Shown one piece after another: positions 42,881-53,900 of a stretch of DNA of 64,000 bases. This DNA comes from Geobacter sp. SVR (GTDB lineage: Bacteria > Desulfobacterota > Desulfuromonadia > Geobacterales > Pseudopelobacteraceae). Numbering within the stretch: the stretch's first letter is position 1; each line of letters begins with the position of its first letter. The stretch is from positions 62,001-126,000 of the forward strand of contig NZ_AP024469.1 in assembly GCF_016865365.1 (NCBI RefSeq), read 5' to 3'. A program made the translations under genes and the position numbers. The notes beneath the pieces were generated by a model that did no database searches, was not told where the DNA came from, and saw only the letters and a list, made by a program, of their open reading frames with translations.

Positions 42881-42901
42881 GGGGGGGGCGAAAGCCCCCC
42901 C
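42881..42901 (+). other. GC hairpin with GAAA tetraloop after the pilin gene
   Basis: GGGGGGGC and GCCCCCCC pair around a GAAA loop, with no T run after. It may protect the pilin mRNA end or reduce read-through to traL, allowing more pilin than assembly proteins. Confidence 0.6.
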
Positions 42902-42931
42902 ACCATCTTGTAGCCATGAACGGAGGCGTAC

Positions 42932-43198
42932 TTGATCCGCAAGTTTCCCCAATATCTGACGCAGCCGTTCCAGGTCCTCTGGTTCGAACCCGATGACCTG
43001 GCCATCATGACGGCAAGTTTTATCTTCGCCCAACAGTTCGGGGGATATCTCTGGCTGACGATGATCATCGTTCCGTGGGCATACAGCCGCTTCAAGCGAC
43101 AGTACCCACGTGGTTTCCTGCGCCACGTTCTCTATTTCATCGGTCTGGCACCGATGAAGGGGTACCCGCAGTTCTTCGAAAGAGATTTTCTGGAATGA
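42932..43198 (+). CDS. traL: TraL-like inner-membrane protein
   Basis: This 88-residue protein has the TraL pattern: RKFPQYLTQPFQVLWFEPDD, two hydrophobic helices and a YPRGFLRHVLYFIGL end. It starts at TTG, with GGAGG six bases upstream. It is part of the secretion-channel base. Confidence 0.85.
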   Translation: MIRKFPQYLTQPFQVLWFEPDDLAIMTASFIFAQQFGGYLWLTMIIVPWAYSRFKRQYPRGFLRHVLYFIGLAPMKGYPQFFERDFLE

Positions 43199-43220
43199 CC
43201 ACAAACAGAGGGAGAAAGAA

Positions 43221-43799
43221 GTGAACCTCGACATATTTCTACAGAAAAGTTCCAACATTTTCGCCGAAAACCGGCTGCTCAAGTTCGTGGTCGTAGCACT
43301 TGGCATTGCCGTTGTCATCAACACAGCCGGACTATTCACTGCATTGAACAGTCAGCGGGTGATTCTCGTGCCGCCGACCATCAATTCAAAGATCTCTGTT
43401 TCCGGCGACAAAGCCTCGGATGAATACCTCAAGGAATTCACCCGCTACATCCTGAGTCTGGCGCTTACCTACAACCCGGTCAACGTCCGGTCGCAGTTCA
43501 GCGAACTGCTAGCCGTCTACGACCCCGCCGAATTCCAGGCATCACGGAAAGAGTTGTACGAACTGGCGGACAAAATCGAAAACACCAAGGCCTCCAGTGC
43601 CTTTTACATTCATTCAATCATCAATGACGCCGAGAAGCGGCGTCTCGTAGTGACCGGTACCAAGAAGACCTACATGGTGGATCAGAAGGCAGAGGACGTT
43701 CTGAAGGTCTACCTCATCGAATACCGCTTCGAGAACGGAAAATTCATCCTAGTGCGGCTCTATGAAAAGCCGGCGCTAGGCGAAAACAAGGGGGCGTGA
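43221..43799 (+). CDS. traE: TraE-like (VirB5/VirB8-type) protein
   Basis: This 192-residue protein has one N-terminal membrane helix (LLKFVVVALGIAVVINTAG) and a VirB8/NTF2-like periplasmic domain, as TraE. It starts at GTG with GGGAGAAAG upstream. It links the inner-membrane complex of the type IV system. Confidence 0.85.
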   Translation: MNLDIFLQKSSNIFAENRLLKFVVVALGIAVVINTAGLFTALNSQRVILVPPTINSKISVSGDKASDEYLKEFTRYILSLALTYNPVNVRSQFSELLAVYDPAEFQASRKELYELADKIENTKASSAFYIHSIINDAEKRRLVVTGTKKTYMVDQKAEDVLKVYLIEYRFENGKFILVRLYEKPALGENKGA

Positions 43800-44746
43800 T
43801 GCGCAAAACGATAGCTTTACTAATCGCATTGCTGGTGCCGACATTGGCGCATGCATTGGAACAAGGTGCTATCCAGAAACAGAAGACTGCAATTGACCAG
43901 GCTATTGAAAAGCCGGTCGAGGGTGAGTTTCCGACCGTTGTCTTACCCGAATCGTCAACCGGTATTCGGCTGTCGAGTTCCGACATAAATCGGATCTCCT
44001 GCCCAGGTGACATTCGAGAAGTCCTGACCTCAACCGAGAAAGGGATAACGATCAAGATCACCGGCAAGGATGCCTTCGTGAAGTTCAAGGTGACCAAGAA
44101 GGGGGACAAGTTCTTCTACTCATCTACACCGACCGAGCTTTATGTCGTATGTGGCGAAAAAGTCTTCAGCTTGGTCGCATTTCCCCAAAGAGTGCCATCC
44201 CAAACAATTCGCCTCACTTCCGGCCAGGAGAAGAAGATCAAAGAGAACCTGTCTCTCTATGCCGGCTTACCATTCGAGAAGAAAGTACTCAAGGCGATCA
44301 GGGAAGTCTACACCGAGAACATTCCTGACTCATACACCATCAGCAAAAAGGAAAAACGATTCTTCACATTCCGGGAAATCCTTCTGACCCTCAAACGAAC
44401 CGTGGACATCGAGGGTGAAGGTCTCCGGATCAAGGAGTACGAGGTATCGCTGAGGGGCGAAACTCCCGAGTTCAAGATGAACGAGAAGATGTTTCTGCGT
44501 ACGGCGCTGGTGGACAACCCAATAGCTGTATCACTTGAACGTCATGTTCTGCGAACAGGTGACTCTTCCAGAGTGTTTGTGGTGGAGCAGCGTGCCGAGA
44601 AACAGGGGGGTCGTAGACTGACCGGTGACCTGCCGGTAATGGATCAGCCAAGGCAGAGTCTACCTGCAAACAAGTCGGGAAACCAAAAAGAGCCCACAGA
44701 AAACCGTACCGAGCCAGATGTCCAGGAGGCAGACGATGAAAAATAA
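43799..44746 (+). CDS. traK: TraK-like secretin-type (VirB9) protein
   Basis: This 315-residue protein has a signal peptide and a beta-rich domain (INRISCPGDIREVLTSTEKG, FYSSTPTELYVVCGEKVFSL) matching TraK, the outer-membrane core component. The ATG overlaps the traE stop (TGATG). A VirB9-like C-terminal part is longer than in F. Confidence 0.8.
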   Translation: MRKTIALLIALLVPTLAHALEQGAIQKQKTAIDQAIEKPVEGEFPTVVLPESSTGIRLSSSDINRISCPGDIREVLTSTEKGITIKITGKDAFVKFKVTKKGDKFFYSSTPTELYVVCGEKVFSLVAFPQRVPSQTIRLTSGQEKKIKENLSLYAGLPFEKKVLKAIREVYTENIPDSYTISKKEKRFFTFREILLTLKRTVDIEGEGLRIKEYEVSLRGETPEFKMNEKMFLRTALVDNPIAVSLERHVLRTGDSSRVFVVEQRAEKQGGRRLTGDLPVMDQPRQSLPANKSGNQKEPTENRTEPDVQEADDEK

Positions 44747-46016
44747 GCTCCTGTCCTTCTGGAACGGACTCAGTGGCAGTCAGCGCCGGAATCTTGCCTG
44801 GTGTGCGGCAGGCTGCATTCTTGTGACCGTATTCGCGATTGGATATTACGCCATGAACAGAGGGAAAGATTCCGTTTCCATAAAAAGTGCGAAACAAGCG
44901 CCCTTGAGCATCGAGCCAAAACTCCTGGAAAAGTCACAGTTCCTCGAAAGTCAGAAGGAGATTGCCAAGCGTGACGACAAAGTTGCCGAACTCCAGAAAA
45001 AACTCGATGAGATTACCCGAGAGAAAAAGGGTGACCCGACTCCAGCACCGGTGCTTCAGGCCGGCACTACTCCCGCTGTACCTGGTGACAATCATCTTGC
45101 CATCACTGCTCAACAGCAGGGCCAGACGCAAAAGGCCGGTTCCGGCAGGACAGTGATATCAAAACAGCCGTTGCCGCCACTTCCACCGATGCCGCAAAGC
45201 AGCAGCTTCTCGCTTCCTCCCCCACCTGCCGCACCTCAAGGAATGGCTGCAGGCCAGTTGCAATCTCCACCAGAAACCGAAATCGGCGATATCGCCATTG
45301 TTTCGTCTCCTGGATCAGGCAAGCCCACCAAGGCTGATGCGGAAGATAAAAAAAAAGACGTCGGGACCGTCTCGGTCTATCTGCCACCTTCCTTTATGGA
45401 GGCGACTCTGTTGAGTGGCTTGGACGCTCCAACCACTTCGGAAGCCAAAGGAAATCCGGTACCGGTGCTGCTCAGGGTAAAGACTCCAGCGGTACTGCCC
45501 AATAGCGTCAAGGCAAACCTCAAAGGGTGCTTTGTTATCGCCGACGGCAAGGGGAACCTGGCCACCGAGCGTGCGGAACTGCTGCTCGTTTCCTTGTCAT
45601 GCCTCGACCGTAAGGGGCAGGCAGTAGTCGACCAGAAGATCAAAGGGTTCGTCGTTGATGAAGACGGCAAAATTGGCCTGCGAGGCCGGGTCGTTGCCAA
45701 GATGGGCTCCATGATCGCCAGGAGCATGTTGGCCGGCTTCTTCGGCGGTGCCGGTGACGCGATTAAGTCTGCGGCCACGACCATGTCCGTAAGTCCTCTC
45801 GGTACAACACAAACCGTTGACCCCAAAGACATTGCCATGTCTGGGCTTGGGTCCGGCCTGTCGAGTGGCTTCAAAGAGATCCAGAAGTTCTACATGGAAC
45901 TGGCCAGGCAAACCATGCCGGTCATAGAAGTCGGAGCCACAAAGCCAGTGACACTGGTCATCAGCGAAGGAATCAATCTGGACATCAAGAAAATTGCCAA
46001 GGGAGGCGGAAAGTGA
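44736..46016 (+). CDS. traB: TraB-like (VirB10) channel protein
   Basis: This 426-residue protein has an N-terminal membrane helix, a coiled coil and Pro-rich middle, and a VirB10 C-terminal domain (VSVYLPPSFMEATLLSGLDA, VLLRVKTPAVLPNSV, SMIARSMLAGFFGGAGDAIK). It spans both membranes. The ATG at 44736 overlaps the end of traK and has AGGAGG upstream. Confidence 0.9.
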   Translation: MKNKLLSFWNGLSGSQRRNLAWCAAGCILVTVFAIGYYAMNRGKDSVSIKSAKQAPLSIEPKLLEKSQFLESQKEIAKRDDKVAELQKKLDEITREKKGDPTPAPVLQAGTTPAVPGDNHLAITAQQQGQTQKAGSGRTVISKQPLPPLPPMPQSSSFSLPPPPAAPQGMAAGQLQSPPETEIGDIAIVSSPGSGKPTKADAEDKKKDVGTVSVYLPPSFMEATLLSGLDAPTTSEAKGNPVPVLLRVKTPAVLPNSVKANLKGCFVIADGKGNLATERAELLLVSLSCLDRKGQAVVDQKIKGFVVDEDGKIGLRGRVVAKMGSMIARSMLAGFFGGAGDAIKSAATTMSVSPLGTTQTVDPKDIAMSGLGSGLSSGFKEIQKFYMELARQTMPVIEVGATKPVTLVISEGINLDIKKIAKGGGK

Positions 46017-46507
46017 AGAAAGCCCTTATTACTATAGGAATGCTGACAATGAGCGGCTGTGCCCTGCTCAACCCCTACGAAAGCAGCTTTAGCTGCCCTG
46101 AAACCAGCAACGGCAAGTGCGTTTCGGTGCAAACCGCCTACAAGGAATCGACAGCAAGCCCTGGCAAATCAAGCGAAGCACCTGCAGAACACAAGGAAGA
46201 CGATTGTAATGCTGACAGTGCTGCAGCCGGTCTCTGCACCGAAGGCAAGAAGGATATCTCCCTGCATCCGTCGGCCAAAGAGAACGGTACCTACAACCGC
46301 TACCAATCGGCACTGTTCGACAAATTCAGCGGACTCCTGAAAGAACCGGTCACACCGGTTGTTGCTCCCCCGAAAACCATGCGGGTGCTCCTTCTGCCAT
46401 ACACCGGCCAGGACAATGAATTCTACATGCTGCGTTATGTCTACTTCTTCGTTGATGAACCGCGCTGGTTGATGGGTGACTCCGTTACATCTGGCGAGGA
46501 GGACTAG
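46013..46507 (+). CDS. traV: TraV-like lipoprotein
   Basis: This 164-residue protein has a lipobox (LTMSGC) and a small Cys-bearing domain. The C-terminal IRVLLLPY-like segment (MRVLLLPYTGQDNEFYM) and YVYFFVDEPRW match TraV, the outer-membrane VirB7-like part. It overlaps traB by four bases. Confidence 0.82.
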   Translation: MKKALITIGMLTMSGCALLNPYESSFSCPETSNGKCVSVQTAYKESTASPGKSSEAPAEHKEDDCNADSAAAGLCTEGKKDISLHPSAKENGTYNRYQSALFDKFSGLLKEPVTPVVAPPKTMRVLLLPYTGQDNEFYMLRYVYFFVDEPRWLMGDSVTSGEED

Positions 46508-46509
46508 AC

Positions 46510-48957
46510 ATGGGCGTAGCGTCAGCGTTGTTTGGAAGTGGAGGGGGCTTCACCAAGAGCGAGTTACGCCGTCTCTCCGAACGGGACAATTTTTCCGAAT
46601 ATTTCCCGTGGATTGCCCATGACCCCAAGAATCAGATCTACCTGAACACCGATAACACCTTCGGGATGATGTGGGAGTGTGCGCCACTGGCTTTTGCCTG
46701 TGAGACAACCATCAGGACCCTGGAGGGGATATTCCGTGTAAACCTGCCTGACGGTTCGATCATGCAGTTCATTCTATTCGCCGACCCTTTTGTTAAGCAT
46801 ATTGTGGATACCTATACTTCCATGAAATTGCGCGACAGCAAACTGGTACGCGATGTTTCTGACAACGTGTCCCGCTTCTTTCAGGAAGGTGTGGAAGGTC
46901 TCGGCTGTCTGAGCGGTATTCCGATCCGGAACTTCAGGATGTTTTTTACGGTCAAGTTTCCGGTGAAGGACAGTGCCCATGTAAATCTTGAAGAAGTGTT
47001 CGGCACAATCCAGGAAGTGCTTCGTGGCGCCGGCCTTTCACCGGTTGTTGTCAATCCGGGTAACTTGCTGGATTGGCTACGGCGCATGCTGAATGAGGAC
47101 CCGTCTGCGAATTCAACCCACTATGACGAACGCAATATCATCCGTAAGCAGGTACTGCTCGGGACCAAGGTAGAGAAAAGGTTCTCTTCTCTCAAGTTCG
47201 GTTCCCGGCACTTCCGCTGCGTCACCCCGAAGTCATTCCCTCTGAACGGCGATCCGATCCAGACCAACCAGCTCTTCGGCGGGATCATGGGGATGGCTAC
47301 CGACTCTGATCAGATCCGGACGCCATTCTTCTTTACGCTGAATATCGTCCTACGGAACCAGAAGAACAAGCTTCACACCAAGTGCAACCTGGTCCTGCAG
47401 CAGCAGGGTGTCGGCAGTTTCGCCCCATCGCTGGCCAGAAAGAAAGACGAGTACCTCTGGGCGGTCGATGAACTGGAACGGGGCACGAAGTTCTACCGTG
47501 TCATTCCTATCATGTGGGTCTACGGCAGTGACGAATGGCTGGTAAACGAGTCCGTCACCAGGGCCAAGCGGGTCTGGGAGGGGCAAGGGTACGTCATGCA
47601 GGAGGATAAGGGGATTCTTCCCATCCTGTTCATCTCTTCCCTGCCATTCGGTCTCTACGACCACGGCAGCAACATCGACACTCTCGACCGCGACCATATT
47701 CTTCCGGTGGATAGTATTGCTGTCACCCTGCCGGTGCAGGGGGACTTCTCCGGACTAGGCAAGCCGGTGATGCTCTTCGCAGGCAGGAAAGGGAATCTGT
47801 TCGGCCTCGACATCTTCAACAAAGGGGTCAACAACCATAACGCCATGGTCTGTGCCTCCAGCGGCGCCGGCAAAAGCTTCTTCATCAACTATCTGGTCTA
47901 CAACTACTTCGCAATGAAATCGAAGATCCGGATTATCGACATCGGCGGGTCCTACAAGAAGATGACCAAACTGTTCGGCGCACGCTACCTGGACTTCAGC
48001 GAGGACTCCCAGGTCTGTCTGAACCCCTTCACCAACATCATCGATCCCGAGTACGACATCCCGGTTATCGCTCCCATCGTTGCCCAGATGGTCTTTTCCA
48101 CCGGCAAGACCATTCCCAGCGAGACAGAGATGACCCTGATCAAGGGAGCAGTTCGCTGGGCCTGGCAGCAGGAGGGCAATGATGCAGATATCGATACCGT
48201 CTACGAGTACCTGTTCAATTTCGACCAGTACTCCTCCGAGGGTGGCGAGATCAAGGAGGCTGCTTCCCGGCTTGCTTTTAACCTGGCCGACTTCAAGAGC
48301 GACGGAACCTTTGGCCGTTTCTTCAACGGCAAAAGCAGTCTCGACATCTCCAATGACGAGTTCGTGGTGTTGGAACTGGAGCACCTCAAGTCTCGCAAGG
48401 AACTGTTCCGGGTCGTCACCCTTCAGGTGATCAACGCCGTCACCCAGGATCTCTATCTCTCTGACAAGTCGGATCAGCGGCTGATCGTTTTTGACGAGGC
48501 ATGGCAATTCCTTGGGGAGAGTTCAACCCTCAAGGAGGTCATCGAGGAAGGGTACCGTCGTGCCCGCAAATATCATGGCAGTTTCACCATAATTACTCAG
48601 TCTGTGCTCGACATGAAGCTCTTCGGCGGGGTTGGCGATGTCATTCGGAATAACTCGGCCTTCAAGTTCTATCTGGAATCGTCGGACTTCGAAAAGGCTC
48701 TGGACGAAAAGCTGATGGACTATGACGACTTTACCATGAGGATTCTCAAGTCAACGAAGAGCAACAAGCCGAAGTATTCGGAGATATTCATGGATACACC
48801 TTTTGGCGTCGGAATCGGCAGATTAGCCGTAGATCCTTTCTCCTACTACGTATTCACGTCTGATGCGAGCGAGATAACTGAAATAGAGGCAATGGTTGAT
48901 GGCGGAGTGAGTTATGAGGATGCAATCCGTGAGATGGTCAAGAAATACCGCAGTTAG
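46510..48957 (+). CDS. traC: TraC-like (VirB4) ATPase
   Basis: This 815-residue ATPase has Walker A SSGAGKSFF with Lys455 and Walker B RLIVFDEAWQFL with Asp662 and Glu663, and the VirB4-family N-terminal domain (DNTFGMMWECAPLAFACE). It powers pilus assembly and transfer. It starts two bases after traV. Confidence 0.95.
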   Translation: MGVASALFGSGGGFTKSELRRLSERDNFSEYFPWIAHDPKNQIYLNTDNTFGMMWECAPLAFACETTIRTLEGIFRVNLPDGSIMQFILFADPFVKHIVDTYTSMKLRDSKLVRDVSDNVSRFFQEGVEGLGCLSGIPIRNFRMFFTVKFPVKDSAHVNLEEVFGTIQEVLRGAGLSPVVVNPGNLLDWLRRMLNEDPSANSTHYDERNIIRKQVLLGTKVEKRFSSLKFGSRHFRCVTPKSFPLNGDPIQTNQLFGGIMGMATDSDQIRTPFFFTLNIVLRNQKNKLHTKCNLVLQQQGVGSFAPSLARKKDEYLWAVDELERGTKFYRVIPIMWVYGSDEWLVNESVTRAKRVWEGQGYVMQEDKGILPILFISSLPFGLYDHGSNIDTLDRDHILPVDSIAVTLPVQGDFSGLGKPVMLFAGRKGNLFGLDIFNKGVNNHNAMVCASSGAGKSFFINYLVYNYFAMKSKIRIIDIGGSYKKMTKLFGARYLDFSEDSQVCLNPFTNIIDPEYDIPVIAPIVAQMVFSTGKTIPSETEMTLIKGAVRWAWQQEGNDADIDTVYEYLFNFDQYSSEGGEIKEAASRLAFNLADFKSDGTFGRFFNGKSSLDISNDEFVVLELEHLKSRKELFRVVTLQVINAVTQDLYLSDKSDQRLIVFDEAWQFLGESSTLKEVIEEGYRRARKYHGSFTIITQSVLDMKLFGGVGDVIRNNSAFKFYLESSDFEKALDEKLMDYDDFTMRILKSTKSNKPKYSEIFMDTPFGVGIGRLAVDPFSYYVFTSDASEITEIEAMVDGGVSYEDAIREMVKKYRS

Positions 48958-50917
48958 CCTGATGATGTCTGTGGCATTGAGCAGCACGTCTGCCTTCGCA
49001 GTTGATGGGAAGACCGCTGGCCAGAATGCCGGTCAGACAGCGCTCTCCAGGTTCGGCAGTAAGAATGGTGTTAACAGCAACATCTCGTTGCCGATGACTA
49101 ACTCATCGAACCTCATGCAGACAGTGAATGGCGCTACAAGTTTTCCGGCAACTTTGAGTGCTCCTTCTTCGGCAAAATTCCTGGAGGTGATGATCCAGCC
49201 GTCAGGAACCGGTGACCTGCAGCAGGTCATTATCAGCCAGGATCTCAACACTGATGGCACCATCGACAATGTTCATGCTGTGCCGTCGCTTGTGTCAGGG
49301 GTCTGCGCCAACGGCTTCATCTCATGTAATGCCGGTAGCTGGACAAACTGCAAATACTACACATGGGCCGCCGATGCCGATGGCCGGGTCACTGAAGCAC
49401 CGGCTTCCATTACCGATCTCGGTGGCTGCTATTGCATCAACAGCAGTTGCGGCAGCAACCTGGTCTGGGTCAACAGCGCCATAGTGCTGAAAGACATCGG
49501 CGGAGGCATCGTCAATGCTGTTCATACCAGCAACACCTCCTTCACCATCACAAACGTCAATACCGACATTACCACCATCACCTATTACGGTCAGGTTACC
49601 ACCCAGACCAATAACGCTGCCTCCAGTGTTTCGGCCTTTTCCTCATCACCAACCGTATCCACCCTGTCGAACTACTACACCAACTGGCCGCAACTGACCG
49701 CAGCAAGGGATTCCGCTGCCATTTCCCAGTCATCCGATCCGAGCAGTTTCTACTACATGATCTCCAACTCAGGTGCGGCCCGAGAGGCCCAAGGCAAATC
49801 AAGCATCTGCACTGTCGACCGGGCTGGTCGTGTTGATACCACCACCAAGTCCTTCAACGATTCAGGGAACAGCGCACTCTGTACCGATCACCTGGTCTAC
49901 ATACGGGTTCACAAGGTTGATGAACTGACCTATCAACTGGAATACCTGGACACCGGCCCCGGGGGACCGGGAGCAGCACACAACAACTGCGGCGGAAGCC
50001 CTGGAGGCGATGGCTGGCATAACGTCAAAACCGTTACCGTGTCCACACCTGACCCGGCCAAGCTCGGTCAGCTCATGTCAGCGACCTTCAACATGAACAA
50101 CATGAGCGGCGGCGGCTGCAATTCCGCTTCGGCATCCGTGGACGGAGTCATCAATGGCTTTGATACCTCCGTGCAGACCGGCATTGTATGCCCGGCCAAG
50201 GGTGCTCAAGGGGTATCGTTCGACTGGAGCTATTTCTTCGACTTCAAGGAGGATACCTACACGGAAGGGGTTGAGGATAAGTGCGCCACCCTGGCCAACG
50301 ACCCGGACTGCCGCCTGAAGGAAGAGGATATCGATGGTGTCGTGACCTACCAGAATTTCAATCCGACCGGCTTTAACCCACTTCCTTCCTGTAAGAATTT
50401 TACCGGACAGGTGGGTACCAACAAGATCTGCCGCGACTGGTGGCACAAGAAGCGTACTTACGTCTGCGGCAGTCAGCAATACGACTTCTCTGATGTGGCA
50501 ACCCGTTTCGGAAAGGTGGTCTCCTCTGCAAGCGACAACACAGCGAATCTGACCTTTCAGGACCCACGTCTCGGCCCCACGGGATGGAATATTGCCAATG
50601 GCAGCATCAACCTGCCGCAACGAGACCCGGCGTCCGAATGCGAAGTGGCCTGCAAAACCCGCATCGCCAAGACTGACACCCAAGTGACGACGACCGGAAA
50701 TGTCACCGATATGCGTGTTCCCGCCCAGTCATACGACATTTTCTACAAGACCTGCATCAACAACAGCTGTCCTGCCGACCCGGGCGAAGAAATCGTCATT
50801 GATTGCCAGTGCATCAACGAGTTCGCCGAGGCTGCCACGGTCATCCAGACGCTCAGGCTGGCAGGCAAGGACAATATCTGTTCCAGCGGCCAGAAGCAGC
50901 CAATGCAGTCGAGGTAA
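48914..50917 (+). CDS. Large secreted Cys-rich transfer protein, TraN-related (667 aa)
   Basis: This protein has a signal peptide (TSAFA) and many Cys; it overlaps traC by 44 bases. Segments such as CKYYTWAADADGRVTEAP, GGCYCINSSCGSNLVW and ICRDWWHKKRTYVCGS resemble parts of TraN-like proteins of other conjugative elements, but a full family match was not clear. It probably sits on the cell surface or in the periplasm and is folded by the DsbC-like protein. It may share the mating-pair role with the next gene. Confidence 0.6.
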   Translation: MRMQSVRWSRNTAVSLMMSVALSSTSAFAVDGKTAGQNAGQTALSRFGSKNGVNSNISLPMTNSSNLMQTVNGATSFPATLSAPSSAKFLEVMIQPSGTGDLQQVIISQDLNTDGTIDNVHAVPSLVSGVCANGFISCNAGSWTNCKYYTWAADADGRVTEAPASITDLGGCYCINSSCGSNLVWVNSAIVLKDIGGGIVNAVHTSNTSFTITNVNTDITTITYYGQVTTQTNNAASSVSAFSSSPTVSTLSNYYTNWPQLTAARDSAAISQSSDPSSFYYMISNSGAAREAQGKSSICTVDRAGRVDTTTKSFNDSGNSALCTDHLVYIRVHKVDELTYQLEYLDTGPGGPGAAHNNCGGSPGGDGWHNVKTVTVSTPDPAKLGQLMSATFNMNNMSGGGCNSASASVDGVINGFDTSVQTGIVCPAKGAQGVSFDWSYFFDFKEDTYTEGVEDKCATLANDPDCRLKEEDIDGVVTYQNFNPTGFNPLPSCKNFTGQVGTNKICRDWWHKKRTYVCGSQQYDFSDVATRFGKVVSSASDNTANLTFQDPRLGPTGWNIANGSINLPQRDPASECEVACKTRIAKTDTQVTTTGNVTDMRVPAQSYDIFYKTCINNSCPADPGEEIVIDCQCINEFAEAATVIQTLRLAGKDNICSSGQKQPMQSR

Positions 50918-50923
50918 AAACAG

Positions 50924-53900
50924 ATGCTATCCCGTATCGCCTACTCAATTCTCTATGCCGTTCTTCTGCTCTCCCTCTCCGGGGTAACTACCACGGCTCA
51001 GGCTGTTGTCAGCTGCCAGGACACCATCTCGACCGGTACCACCTATCGCTACATTGATGCCCTGGCGTTCTTCACCGAATTCAACGGCAAGACCTACGCA
51101 ATCGCCAAATCAGCCGTCAGTGGCAGTCAGTCGCTTCCCGACATCTATTTCGACTTTTCGGCGAATATCAGTCGGGAATATCTGATGACCGGCACCGACA
51201 CGGCATCGCTCAAGAGGATGCTCTCTCTCGGACAGTTCGGGGCGGCCAAACCGGTCAGCGTGGACAGCCAGCAGACACTGGATTTCCTGATCAAGCGCTA
51301 TGGTACCTATCTGGGGACAGCAACCTCGGATAAGAGCACCTACATCGACGCCTGGAAAGAGTTCGGGCCTGTCGGGTTCACCGCTGTTGACGGATCAGGT
51401 CTTCCATTCACAAAATGGCCGGCTGCTGGCGCCTATACCGGGCAGGACCCACAGGCAGTCGTCATGGGAAGTGACGGGATCTGGGCCAGCGGTCTCGATG
51501 GGACAAGAAGCTCACAGATCGTAGAGTTTCCAGGCAAGCTCGACTGTGCCCTGTCGTACATTGATCCGGGCACGATCACCCCTCCACCGCCGCCACCTCC
51601 TCCGCCACCACCTGATCCCAATGCCATCAATAACATCATGTGCGGTCAGGATCTGAATAACAACGGCTATGCCGGTGATCCGGGGGAAACAGCCAACTGC
51701 ATTCAGACGACTCAAGGACAATTCTGCCCGGTCGGTTCCACGGAATGCGTCGAAACCTATACCGCACCGGTCTGTCCGGCTGGCTCTACTCTGGAGACAA
51801 CCCGTGATATGTGCCAGGCCACCGCCCAGAACGTGTGTGGCAGCGGCTATACCTGGGACTCTGGTATCGACAAATGCATCGCGACTGTGGTCTGTCCGGA
51901 AAACGGTACCTTCAATCCGGTTGCCGACCGCTGTGAGAAACTGGTTCAAAACGATTGTCCCGTTGGCTATACCTATGACGCCAACCCGGCCAGCCAGACC
52001 TACGACCGTTGCGTGAAGTCGGCAACGTGCACTGACGGAGGAGCGTTCATCGCGGCCAAGGATCGGTGCGAAAAAGCCTGGATGCCGGTCTGCGACACTG
52101 CCAATGGCTATGCTTACAACGGCACGACCGGCAAGTGCGAACGGTCGCCGATCTGTACCTATGGCAGCTATAACGCCACCTACAATCTCTGCGTCCAGCC
52201 TTTCGTGCCATCATGTCCAAGCGGCTACAGCTATAACAGTTCCCGGGGGCGCTGCGAAAAAGCTCCCGAATGCCCGACAGGTACCACGTACAATGTGGTC
52301 ACAAACAAGTGTGACGCCATCACCGGTGCCAGCTCACAACAGGTTTTATCCTGTAGTCCTCAATCATTTCTTTGCGCACCGTATGCAGACTCCTGCTGCA
52401 ATGTAAGTATCTCCTGCCCAAATGGCCCCCAGGGACAGGTGAGTGTTGCTGCAAACTACTGTTGCCTCGGTTCTGACGCTATTACGATTCAGTCACCCCT
52501 CGACCTTCTGACCAGAACCGAGCTGACCAGTACGGGTTATGCCCTGTCAGCGTTGCAATGCGACAGCGTCGGCAACTGCAGTTACTACTTCATGGACCGT
52601 TATTGTGCCGATGGGTCACCGGCAAGTGCCTGGATGTTGTCCGGGTCATTCACGATGGCTTCGACACAGATGGTCTGTCCTGCCGGTCAGGCTCTCATCA
52701 ACGGCAATCAGTGCCTTTCCGCCACCAACCCGACCTGTTCAGGCGGCAACTTCGATCCGAACATGGATGTCTGTTGGGCCACCTATACACCAACATGCAC
52801 CCAAGGGACGTATGACAGCGCCAGCGGGCTGTGCATTCTTGCGCCTTCCTGCCCGAACGGCACCCTGAACACCACAACTGACCTCTGTGAGGCAACCATC
52901 ACCAGGGACTGCGGCACCTACTCCTTTGATGCTGCCGCAAATCTCTGTTTCTCTTCACCGGTATGCGCCAATGGTGCTTACGATGCAGCATTCAACGTCT
53001 GCCAGGCAACGCTGACCCGTAATTGTGGCACCTACAGTTGGAGCCAGGCTGACTTTAAGTGCCTTCAACCCGTTGCATGTCCCAAAGACCCTGCCTTCTC
53101 CCAGGCCGTTACCACTTCGTTCTCAACCACGCTCGACAAGTGCGTATCAGAAGTCCAGCACGACTGTCCGGCGGGAACGACCTATACGCCACTTCCTATC
53201 GGCAAGTGCGAGGCGGTGCCGATCTGCAGTGGCGCCGGCATTTACAATCCGCAGAAGGACAGCTGCTTTGAGGGGTTCAATACCTGTCCGCTCGGGACTC
53301 AGTACGCTTGCATGGAATACCAGGGCAAGATGCAGTGCTCCCCGAACCCCTGTTTCAATCCCGGAGCGCCCGGATCTGAGGTAACGACCACTCTTGACGA
53401 GTCCATGCTTCAGAATGACGGGCCGAAAGATGCGAACGGCAACTGCCTCGGCCAAATCTACATTTTCAACGGCAAGGCGTCGCGTTGCCGCCCCCCCGGC
53501 TTGACGGTCGGGTACCTCAACAACTGCTGCGAGAGCGACAAGGTGGCTTCGGAGGATACCGGCACCAGCATCTCGACAGCGGTTCAGGGTATCCAGATGG
53601 CCTATGAAATCGGTCAGGTAGCCTATTACGGCAACGCACTGGTGACCGGTGCTGCACAGATTTCGGCGATATCTACCACCGCTACCGGTGCAGTCACCTC
53701 CATGACAGTTGTTTCCGCTGCCGGAACTACGACAACACTTTCGGGAGCGGCGGCAACTGGAGCTTATGCAACCATGGCCAGTGGTGCTACAGGAGCATCG
53801 GCCATCGGCGCCGGATTACAGGCATATGCCGCTGCATTATTAAACCCGGCTACCATCATCATCGCGGTAGTCGTCCTGGTAGTGATGAAGGTGCTGATGG

